Shown: piece after piece, positions 1 through 6,119 of the stretch
Position numbering within the stretch: the first letter of the stretch is position 1
Layout of the letters: each line of letters begins with the position of its first letter
NCBI GenBank assembly: GCA_016786965.1
Contig: JAEUVL010000861.1
Location: 1 to 8,964 of the forward strand
From: Chitinophagaceae bacterium
GTDB taxonomy: Bacteria; Bacteroidota; Bacteroidia; Chitinophagales; Chitinophagaceae
Length of the DNA: 8,964 bases
Direction of reading: 5' to 3'
Notes under the pieces: model-generated
Database searches by the model: none
Seen by the model: the letters and a program-made list of their open reading frames with translations, nothing else
What the model was told of the DNA's origin: nothing
Position numbers and translations under genes: made by a program

Positions 1-293
1 CTCATTTTACCCATCTCAGTGCGCAGGTTGCAGCCGCTTACATACTGGTAGTTTTCCCCGGGTTGTATGGTAGGCTGCACGCCAACCACCCCTTCACCCT
101 CTACCTCCCGCTGGCTGCCATTGCTGTCAAAAATATGCCAGTGGCGGCGGTGAAGTTTTACCGGAAATGAATTGTGATTCTCAAGAGTGATGCGGTACGC
201 AAACATGAATTCAGATTGCAGCGGGTTGCTGTAATCCGCCTGGTAAAATGTTTCCACACTTACCTTCATACCTTCAGATATCATGCTCGTCAT
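1..293 (-). CDS. apaG: ApaG family protein, partial (3' end beyond window)
   Basis: The minus strand reads open from ATG at 293 to the window edge, giving 97 residues of an ApaG/DUF525 domain, an immunoglobulin-like beta-sandwich. ApaG is historically linked to Co2+/Mg2+ resistance, but its biochemical role is not firmly settled. Visible family signatures are FAYRITLEN (residues 31-39), RRHWHIFDSNG (49-59), the glycine-rich VEGEGVVGVQP (64-74) and PGENYQYVSGC (78-88). Family members are about 125-130 residues, so roughly the last 30 are missing. In-frame ATGs also occur at 284 and 269; the domain proper begins near the third (MKVSVETFY), so the start is uncertain by 8 residues. There is no Shine-Dalgarno sequence. 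A weak -7-like element (minus-strand TATTTTG, 314-308) lies just upstream. The gene is divergent from the isocitrate dehydrogenase gene. Confidence 0.93.
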   Translation of the reverse strand, partial: MTSMISEGMKVSVETFYQADYSNPLQSEFMFAYRITLENHNSFPVKLHRRHWHIFDSNGSQREVEGEGVVGVQPTIQPGENYQYVSGCNLRTEMGKM

Positions 294-365
294 AAAGTAA
301 AAATAAACAAAATAGGCCAGATATTCTTAGGGCTTTATTTAATACATAAATAGGTGTTCAGGGCT

Positions 366-373
366 TAATTTTG
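366..373 (+). promoter_or_regulatory. Putative Bacteroidota -7 promoter box for the isocitrate dehydrogenase gene
   Basis: TAATTTTG matches the Bacteroidota sigma-ABfr -7 consensus TAnnTTTG at every fixed position. It lies 26 nt before the ATG at 400, which predicts a leader of about 20-25 nt. The -33 element is poor: only TTTA at 338-341, at slightly long spacing. The leader itself is A-rich (AAAACAAAAACAAACGCAAT) with no Shine-Dalgarno, which is normal for this phylum. Confidence 0.5.
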
Positions 374-399
374 CGCCTGAAAACAAAAACAAACGCAAT

Positions 400-1851
400 A
401 TGAAGATAGCTGTAGCCAAAGGAGATGGAATTGGGCCCGAAATAATGGAAGCCGTACTCTCCATTTTCAATGCCAACCAGGTACCGCTGGAATATGAATA
501 TGTAGAAATGGGTAAATGGGTGTTTGACAAAGGGTTTAACAACGGCATGACCCCCGAAGCCAAACAAAGTATCGAAGCCCTCGGCCTCCTCTTCAAAGGC
601 CCGATGGAAACCCCCAAAGGCAAAGGTGTAAAAAGTATAAATGTAACCGCCCGCAAAACATGGAACACTTTTGCCAACAAAAGAGATTTCCGCACCCTCC
701 ACGGCGTGGACACCGTGTTCAGCAAAGCCGGCATCCCCATCGATATTACAGTGGTCAGAGAAAATATAGAAGATACTTACGGCGGTATCGAGCACATGCT
801 CACCCATGATGTGGCCCTTAGCCGCCGCTTTATCACCCGTCCGGGCAGTATGCAGGTCATCCGCTACGCCTTCGAAATGGCCAAACAAAAAAATGCCCGC
901 CGCATTACCTGCGTACACAAGGCCAACATTATGAAGATCACCGACGGGCTGTTTCTTGAGTGCTTCCAGGAAGTAGCAAAAGAATACCCCGAACTGAAAG
1001 CAGATGATATCATTGTAGATGACCTCTGTATGAAGCTGGTCACCCGTCCCGATCTGTTTGATGTACTCGTACTCACCAACCTGCAGGGCGATATCGTATC
1101 AGATCTCTGCGCCGGTTTGGTAGGCGGTCTCGGTTTTGCGCCTTCGGCAAATATTGGAGACCATATTTCCATCTTCGAAGCAGTGCACGGCACAGCCCCG
1201 GATATTGCAGGAAAGAATATCGCTAACCCTACAGCCCTGCTGTTAAGTGGCCTCGCCATGCTGCGCCATGTAGGTCTTACAGAAAATGCCTCCATCATTG
1301 AGAACGCTTTGTTATACACACTTGAAAACGGTACACATACCGGCGACTTTGGCGATAAATCAAAACCATCGGTAAACACCACCCAGTTTGCCGACGCTAT
1401 CATCAGCAATTTTGGTAAAATCCCCGAAATAGGTGCCCGTACCATCATCCCCAATAAGCCCGGCACTCCCACTCCATTGAAACTGGAGACCAACCCGATG
1501 ATGATCTCCAAAGAAGGAGATAATGAAACCATCGTTGGTGTGGACCTCTTCATCGAAAGCGGGGAACAACCTACCGTTATCGCTGATAAATGTAAGCGCC
1601 ATGCAGGAGTAAAATTCAACCTCATTAATATCAGCAACAGGGGTACACAGGTATGGCCCACCGGTTCAGTATATACCAACCTGGTGAATCAATACAATGT
1701 TCGCTTTGAAAGTATCGGAGATGAGCCGCTGAACCAGCAGGATGTCATCGGCCTGTATGTAAGCATGAGTGGTAATTTCAAGATCTGCTCCTTCGAACTG
1801 TTGAACATGTGGGGAAAGATGAAGGGATACTCACAGGCACAGGGGCAGTAA
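400..1851 (+). CDS. icd: Isocitrate dehydrogenase (Thermus/Rickettsia type, with C-terminal extension)
   Basis: This cytosolic TCA-cycle enzyme of 483 residues catalyses oxidative decarboxylation of isocitrate to 2-oxoglutarate. Residues 1 to about 340 are the isocitrate/isopropylmalate dehydrogenase fold. Substrate-site residues visible by comparison with E. coli Icd are S79 and N81 (KSINV), R85, R120 with Y127 (RENIEDTYGG) and K174 (VHKANIMK). Metal ligands are D207/D208 region, D231 and D235 (NLQGDIVSD). The nucleotide loop is HGTAPDIAGK (263-272) followed by ANPTA. The equivalents of E. coli K344, Y345 and V351 are D268, I269 and A275, which is the NAD-type pattern, so NAD use (EC 1.1.1.41) is at least as likely as NADP. 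Residues about 375-483 form the extra C-terminal domain seen in Thermus-type enzymes, with the shared ISNRGTQVWP motif (411-420). The length agrees with that subfamily. The ATG at 400 starts directly at the MKIAVAKGDGIGPEI beta-strand. It appears to be a single-gene unit. Confidence 0.95.
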   Translation: MKIAVAKGDGIGPEIMEAVLSIFNANQVPLEYEYVEMGKWVFDKGFNNGMTPEAKQSIEALGLLFKGPMETPKGKGVKSINVTARKTWNTFANKRDFRTLHGVDTVFSKAGIPIDITVVRENIEDTYGGIEHMLTHDVALSRRFITRPGSMQVIRYAFEMAKQKNARRITCVHKANIMKITDGLFLECFQEVAKEYPELKADDIIVDDLCMKLVTRPDLFDVLVLTNLQGDIVSDLCAGLVGGLGFAPSANIGDHISIFEAVHGTAPDIAGKNIANPTALLLSGLAMLRHVGLTENASIIENALLYTLENGTHTGDFGDKSKPSVNTTQFADAIISNFGKIPEIGARTIIPNKPGTPTPLKLETNPMMISKEGDNETIVGVDLFIESGEQPTVIADKCKRHAGVKFNLINISNRGTQVWPTGSVYTNLVNQYNVRFESIGDEPLNQQDVIGLYVSMSGNFKICSFELLNMWGKMKGYSQAQGQ

Positions 1852-1997
1852 TCCTGTACTTACTTAAGAAAGCACACTACCGGCACAGGTATTTCCTGAC
1901 TGACTTGTAGTTGGAATATCTGGCAGGGTAAAATATGATTTCAGTAAATTGTATTGTCATTACATAGTTACCAACGATCAACATTGAACTGATTACT

Positions 1998-2444
1998 ATG
2001 GGTAAAGAAACCATGAAATATACCAACGGAGAAGTCACCGTTGTCTGGAAACCAAATGTATGCATTCACTCCACCCTTTGCTGGAAAGGGTTGGCCGAGG
2101 TCTTCAAACCAAAAGAACGGCCTTGGATACAACTGGGTGACACGGCTACAGAAAAGATCATTGAGCAGGTACGCCAATGCCCCAGCGGCGCATTAAGCTA
2201 TTACCTGAATGCAGAAACAACTCCCGAAGAACCCACAGATAAAATAGTCTCCGAAACTGCCCACCTGCTGAAAGTAGAAGTATCGCCAAACGGGCCCTAC
2301 CTCATCAAAACAGAATGCCTGATCGTACATGCCGATGGAAAAGAAGAAACCAAAACAGGCACTGTAGCTCTTTGCCGTTGCGGCGCTTCAGCAAATAAGC
2401 CCTATTGCGACGGGCAGCATCGTAAAGTTGGATTTGAGGGATAA
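1998..2444 (+). CDS. Divergent ferredoxin (YjdI/Fer4_19-like) fused to CDGSH iron-sulfur domain
   Basis: A 148-residue soluble protein with two recognisable iron-sulfur modules. Residues about 10-70 resemble E. coli YjdI and the Fer4_19 family of divergent single-cluster ferredoxins: CIHSTLC (C22, H24, C28), a KERPWI segment (39-44) and QCPSGALSYY (60-69, C61). Only three cysteines plus a histidine are available, as in YjdI. Residues about 88-148 are a CDGSH (mitoNEET-like) domain with the Cys3-His ligand set C126, C128, C137 and H141 in CRCGASANKPYCDGQH. The canonical serine of CDGSH is glutamine here. CDGSH domains bind a labile 2Fe-2S cluster and act in electron or cluster transfer; the actual partner is unknown. 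The start at 1998 is the first ATG; a second at 2013 (MKYTNG) is also possible and would leave both domains intact. The next gene follows after 30 bp in the same direction, so the two may be co-transcribed. No signal peptide. Confidence 0.88.
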   Translation: MGKETMKYTNGEVTVVWKPNVCIHSTLCWKGLAEVFKPKERPWIQLGDTATEKIIEQVRQCPSGALSYYLNAETTPEEPTDKIVSETAHLLKVEVSPNGPYLIKTECLIVHADGKEETKTGTVALCRCGASANKPYCDGQHRKVGFEG

Positions 2445-2474
2445 ATCCTACATTAGATTTTTAAATTTTACCTT

Positions 2475-3827
2475 ATGAAAAGTTTTGTACTTACCATCCT
2501 ATTGTTCATCAGCTACATTAGCTACAGCCAGGTCAGTTTTACTGCTGGCTCATTTGACTCCACCTTACAAACCGCAAAAGAAACTGGTAAAATAATCTTC
2601 CTTCAATATGAGGCTTCCAACTGCGAGCAGTGCAACGAAGTGGCCGGCAAAGCATTTGAAAGTAAAAAACTGGGAGAACAGATAAATTCCATTTTTACAA
2701 CCATAAATATTTCATCAAAGCATCCTGACCGCAAAAGAATTGCTAAGCTGTATGACCTGAAAGAAGAAGCTTTTGGAACACTGTTCATAGCAGGTGATGG
2801 GACCCTGCTGCATAGTTTCCTCAGAACCTCCAGTATGGCAAAAAGCTATGAGACTGAAATAGACATAGTCCTTACCAAAGCCAGCGAAGGTATGCGGCTC
2901 AATACAATACTAAGTGAGTATGAGAAAGGGAACAGGAATCCCATCTTTCTGGAAGAACTTATGGCAGCAAAAAAAAACCTGAACCTTGATACCGATACAT
3001 TATTGAATGAATATGTAAGACTATTGCCTAAAGATTCGTTGGAATCTGTAAGAACCATCATATTTCTTGCAAAAATGGCTCCTGTGATTGACAGCAGACC
3101 AGATAATGCAATGAGAAGGAGCTCCCGATTTAATGAAGCCTGGAATTCTCTTCCGCTAAATGAGCGTATTTCTATCAATGGTCGGATCGTTCATAAATCC
3201 ATGAATAAAGCTGCACGGGAAAAGAATGAGCGATATGCATACCGGGTATCAGACTTCCGTAAGTTTACATATAACCCTGATTACAGGGCGGGCCAGAAAG
3301 CAGCAGATTATGAAATGATACAGTATTATCTCGAAACGAAAGACACATTGAATTATCTTATCCGCTCTGTATATTTTTACGACAACTATTATATGACTAT
3401 CTCAGTTGATTCTATCAAAAGAAAAGATTCACTCTCTTTTGTAATGATGGTGGAAAAACAAAAGAAAGAGCAACCTGTTCAGGATGGCGTCAATCAGCGT
3501 ACTATCACATTCACCCCCACCACACAGCACTATGCCAGGGAACTAAACAATGCGGCTAATAATTTTTATGACCTCTCCGGTGATCCTCTCTACCTTGCTA
3601 AAGCCATTCAATGGTCTGAAAGAGCCAACCAATTTCACGATCACTATACTACTATGAATACATATGCTCTTTTGCTGTACAAGGTTGGAAAAAAAGAAGA
3701 AGCCATCGCCTGGGAAAAAAAGGCAATAAAAAATAAAAAAACGATGGGGTATGATACAAAAAGGCTGGAGAAGGAATTGGATGACATGGAGAAAGGCAAA
3801 CCCTTGATGAAACAAACCGAAGGCTAA
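2475..3827 (+). CDS. Exported thioredoxin-fold protein with C-terminal TPR-like helices
   Basis: This 450-residue protein begins with a signal peptide (residues 1-18, MKSFVLTILLFISYISYS, likely cut before Q19), so it is expected in the periplasm. Residues about 20-135 look like a thioredoxin-like domain: a GKIIFLQYEAS strand (38-48) leads into N-C50-E-Q-C53, followed by a helix, and AFGTLFIAGDGTLL (99-112) corresponds to the usual cis-Pro-Thr strand and following hairpin. The position expected to hold cis-proline is G101, so redox behaviour may differ from classical thioredoxins. The middle (140-340) is helical and not recognised. Residues about 353-425 have the TPR-like pattern of Bacteroidota thioredoxin-family proteins (NNAANNFYDLSGD, then TYALLLYKVGKKEEAIAW). 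The lysine-rich C terminus ends in KQTEG. It lies 30 bp after the iron-sulfur gene, and its stop overlaps the stop of the convergent small membrane gene. Function is inferred only at fold level; the substrate is unknown. Confidence 0.82.
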   Translation: MKSFVLTILLFISYISYSQVSFTAGSFDSTLQTAKETGKIIFLQYEASNCEQCNEVAGKAFESKKLGEQINSIFTTINISSKHPDRKRIAKLYDLKEEAFGTLFIAGDGTLLHSFLRTSSMAKSYETEIDIVLTKASEGMRLNTILSEYEKGNRNPIFLEELMAAKKNLNLDTDTLLNEYVRLLPKDSLESVRTIIFLAKMAPVIDSRPDNAMRRSSRFNEAWNSLPLNERISINGRIVHKSMNKAAREKNERYAYRVSDFRKFTYNPDYRAGQKAADYEMIQYYLETKDTLNYLIRSVYFYDNYYMTISVDSIKRKDSLSFVMMVEKQKKEQPVQDGVNQRTITFTPTTQHYARELNNAANNFYDLSGDPLYLAKAIQWSERANQFHDHYTTMNTYALLLYKVGKKEEAIAWEKKAIKNKKTMGYDTKRLEKELDDMEKGKPLMKQTEG

Positions 3828-3991
3828 ATAACAAGCCCCATGCTTTTTGCCATTCCAATACTAAGGAGTACCACGCCACAAAGAATAACCAGCAGCGGCA
3901 GCTTTACCCTCCTGTTCGGTTCAAGTACATTTAACTGAAACAGGACAATACCGGCAAGACAAAATACTATCCCTGACAAGATGTAGATCAA
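3824..3991 (-). CDS. Small two-helix membrane protein, 55 aa, TTG start (hypothetical)
   Basis: On the minus strand an open frame runs from TTG at 3991 to TAG at 3824. It encodes 55 residues with two clear hydrophobic spans, about 2-19 (IYILSGIVFCLAGIVLFQ) and about 30-46 (LPLLVILCGVVLLSIGM), joined by a short polar, basic loop containing LEPNRRVK. That is the layout of a helical hairpin inner-membrane protein. No in-frame ATG precedes the hydrophobic region and an in-frame TGA abuts the TTG, so initiation must use TTG at 3991 or the second TTG four codons later, or else the frame is a decayed gene. It starts 29 bp after the stop of the large secreted-protein gene on the same strand and could be the last gene of that operon. 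Its stop overlaps the convergent thioredoxin-like gene's stop. The family is not recognised. Its codon pattern and hydrophobic periodicity argue against chance, but expression is unproven. Confidence 0.5.
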   Translation of the reverse strand: MIYILSGIVFCLAGIVLFQLNVLEPNRRVKLPLLVILCGVVLLSIGMAKSMGLVI

Positions 3992-4020
3992 TCAATTATT
4001 TTTTATACAGGTGAAACGAA

Positions 4021-5733
4021 TTACTTAACAGTGCATTTTCCCACTACCACTTTTGCCTTACCAAAGGTTTTATCTGTTTTCCCGATAAAATAAAACGTAT
4101 TGCCAAGCTGGTTGCCCAGCCTCGGCATAGCATTAGGAATATCATTGTTTGAAAAGGCCACCCTCCTTTTCATTTCACCAGTCAGAAGGTTTACTTCTAG
4201 GGTATAGCAGTCGGTCTTATCGAAATTATAATTCAGTGTCTTTACCCTCTGCCCTGCTTTTGTTACACCTGCATTCTTCGGGTTGTCGTTAAAGAAAAGA
4301 AATGATTTTCCGCCGGCATTGGCCACCCCAAAGCCAGCATAATAAGGCTTGTCCACCCGCCTGAGAAAATAGGCAGCAGAAGAACTGGGCAAAGTTCCCG
4401 CACTTACCCCTGCCGGTATCCGCTCCCGCTGAAACTTTGGAAATGTATAAAACCAATTGATCTTTCCAGACACATCTATTTTAGCTGTATAGATATCACC
4501 ACATTCGTAATGAATATAACTGGTGGTCATTGCACTGCGGGAAGCACCGGTGCCACTGTAAGTAGTATAGCTTACAAGGCGGCTGGATACCTTTTCAGCA
4601 AAGAACACAAATGAATTATCAGGCGCTATCACAAACTTTCTGAATACCAGGTCGCCGGACAAACCTTCTTCTTCGTCATCATCATCTTTCTTTTTGGATT
4701 TCTTCTCTTCGTCATCATCGTCCTCTTCCACTATGCTTATCATTCCTTTATTCAGCTCCATCGTCTGATCAGACACCAGGTTGCCCGTAGCCGGGTCTAT
4801 GCGCATTACCACCAATCCATTTATCTCTTTTTTCTTTCTCTCATCTGAATAGAACGCAGCCATTACGATATCATTATTGTTAATAAGCGCCTTGCTGTTC
4901 ACCAGCCATTTTTTTTCGCTGTCAGTTTTTATTTCCTTTATCAGTTTACCATTAGTACCATATATCCGGGTATTATAATTCTTGAACTGCAGAAACTTGT
5001 CTTTCTTCTTTTTTCCTTCCACATACTCATTCTCACGGCCCAGCAGCAGCACCTGTCCTGCCGGTGCCACCAGTACATCTTCCAGCACATACGTTTTCGG
5101 ATCAAATTCATTCGTTATAGGTGGATATTTTGTTACCGGGGAAAGATCAGGCCCCAGTATTGAAATATGGTAAGCATTGGTTTCCTTGCCCAATATTGTA
5201 TTTACAAACACTACTTTACTGCTGTCACCCGTGTAGTCAAACTTATATTGTATGGCCTTGGTTTTATCTTCAGCGTAGAGTGTTTCCAGCAGTTTCCAGT
5301 CTCCTTTCAAACTGCCTGTCGCCTTATCCACTTCAGCAAAATAGATCATCAGTTGCAGTTCTTTTTTGTTGTAGTCGTCTGCAATTATAAAAAGCCGGTC
5401 TTTCACAAAAAGGAACCGTTCAAATTCTTTCCCTTTTAATTCCTTCGCAAAATCATTGTTGTATTGCTCCACCATATTCTTATCCATGCGGATCAGCTTT
5501 GCCACGTCCCTTACAGAATAGCCAATTACAAAATAGCTTTTCACCACCTGGTGCGATTCCTGGAGGAAAAAGCCGGTCTTGTCCGACCCGATTACCTTAA
5601 ACTCCATACTTCCTTTATTGAACTTCATTTCCTCACTCCACGTTACACCGGATACCTGCGCTTGCACAATCACCGCTGCAAAAAGAAAAACAAAAGACAA
5701 GACTATTCTATTCATGTTAGTTGAATTAGACAT
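4021..5733 (-). CDS. Large secreted protein of unknown function with acidic/basic tract
   Basis: A 570-residue protein (564 if translation starts at the second ATG, 5715). The sequence from M7, MNRIVLSFVFLFAAVIVQAQ, is a textbook signal peptide with a V-Q-A cleavage site after A25, so the mature protein should begin QVSGV in the periplasm or outside the cell. The ATG at 5733 would put six extra polar residues before the signal; 5715 is the likelier start. The mature part is rich in alternating beta-strand segments with repeated phrases of the type L-x-D-V-L-V-A-P-A-G-Q and F-V-I-A-P-D-N-S, which suggests a beta-propeller-like fold, but no family was recognised. Residues 335-357 form a highly charged tract, acidic-lysine-acidic (EEDDDDEEKKSKKKDDDDEE), probably a disordered loop. 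There is no lipobox and no obvious sorting domain at the C terminus (VVVGKCTVK). The upstream SUI1-family gene stops 2 bp before the first ATG, so the two are almost certainly co-transcribed. Confidence 0.85.
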   Translation of the reverse strand: MSNSTNMNRIVLSFVFLFAAVIVQAQVSGVTWSEEMKFNKGSMEFKVIGSDKTGFFLQESHQVVKSYFVIGYSVRDVAKLIRMDKNMVEQYNNDFAKELKGKEFERFLFVKDRLFIIADDYNKKELQLMIYFAEVDKATGSLKGDWKLLETLYAEDKTKAIQYKFDYTGDSSKVVFVNTILGKETNAYHISILGPDLSPVTKYPPITNEFDPKTYVLEDVLVAPAGQVLLLGRENEYVEGKKKKDKFLQFKNYNTRIYGTNGKLIKEIKTDSEKKWLVNSKALINNNDIVMAAFYSDERKKKEINGLVVMRIDPATGNLVSDQTMELNKGMISIVEEDDDDEEKKSKKKDDDDEEEGLSGDLVFRKFVIAPDNSFVFFAEKVSSRLVSYTTYSGTGASRSAMTTSYIHYECGDIYTAKIDVSGKINWFYTFPKFQRERIPAGVSAGTLPSSSAAYFLRRVDKPYYAGFGVANAGGKSFLFFNDNPKNAGVTKAGQRVKTLNYNFDKTDCYTLEVNLLTGEMKRRVAFSNNDIPNAMPRLGNQLGNTFYFIGKTDKTFGKAKVVVGKCTVK

Positions 5734-5735
5734 TA

Positions 5736-6077
5736 TTAGATCACTCTTGATTGAGTATAACCGTTCTTTTTAAGCCATTGCAGAACTTTCTCCCGTTGAT
5801 CACCCTGCACAATAATTTCTCCGTCCTTGGCAGAGCCACCCGTGCCACAAAACGATTTTAGTTTCTTTCCCAGTTCCTGCAGGTCATCATCCGTTCCCGC
5901 AAAACCCGCTACCAGCGTCACAGCTTTGCCAGCCCGATGCTTGGTATCCAATCTTACTTTCAGCTTCTGCTGCGCTGGTGGCAGGGTTTCCGTGGTGGAG
6001 CGTTCTTCTTCAAAAGAAAAATTGGGGTCGGTACTGTACACAAATCCCCTTGTATCTGGTTTGTTTTTTTTACTCAT
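5736..6077 (-). CDS. yciH: SUI1/YciH-family translation initiation factor homologue
   Basis: A 113-residue protein with a variable, hydrophilic N terminus (1-35) and a SUI1 (eIF1-like) domain in residues about 37-110. The family pattern is clear: LKVRLDTKHRAGKAVTLVAG (39-58), LGKKLKSFCGTGGSAKDGEI (69-88) and IVQGDQREKVLQWLKKNGY (89-107). Bacterial YciH proteins resemble eukaryotic and archaeal eIF1 and have been linked to start-codon and initiator-tRNA selection on the 30S subunit; they are not essential in E. coli. Length matches E. coli YciH (about 108). The ATG at 6077 lies 42 bp downstream of the nadC stop, and the stop is 2 bp from the next possible start (TAATAATG), which supports a nadC-yciH-secreted protein transcript. 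Confidence 0.92.
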   Translation of the reverse strand: MSKKNKPDTRGFVYSTDPNFSFEEERSTTETLPPAQQKLKVRLDTKHRAGKAVTLVAGFAGTDDDLQELGKKLKSFCGTGGSAKDGEIIVQGDQREKVLQWLKKNGYTQSRVI

Positions 6078-6119
6078 AATAGGCTTTTTTCATTTCCACA
6101 CTACACTTTCTTTCCATCT

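Noticed and set aside
358..918. Antisense open frame of 186 codons covering the start of the isocitrate dehydrogenase gene
   Set aside because: It is His/Phe/Gly-rich low-quality translation, overlaps a certain gene and has no recognisable domain.
864..1679. Antisense open frame of 271 codons opposite the isocitrate dehydrogenase gene
   Set aside because: The plus strand carries an intact, well-recognised enzyme here. The antisense translation has no family resemblance and is a by-product of codon usage.
1852..1997. Possible terminator or promoter between the isocitrate dehydrogenase and iron-sulfur genes
   Set aside because: Only 5-bp inverted arms (CCTGT/ACAGG) with a long loop and no T-run were found, plus an incomplete -7-like TAAATTG at 1945-1951.
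2462..2469. TAAATTTT as a promoter box for the thioredoxin-like gene
   Set aside because: It lacks the final G, lies within 6 nt of the ATG and has no -33 partner. Co-transcription with the gene 30 bp upstream is simpler.
3840..3938. Plus-strand 32-codon frame starting MLFAIPILRS
   Set aside because: It is short, has no hydrophobic or domain pattern as convincing as the opposite-strand membrane frame, and is best explained as its shadow.
3991..4004. 14-bp sequence ATCAATTATTTTTT that recurs exactly at 7059-7072, each time just past the end of a minus-strand gene
   Set aside because: A single A/T-rich 14-mer repeated in 9 kb is not far from chance expectation, and only one site has a hairpin beside it.
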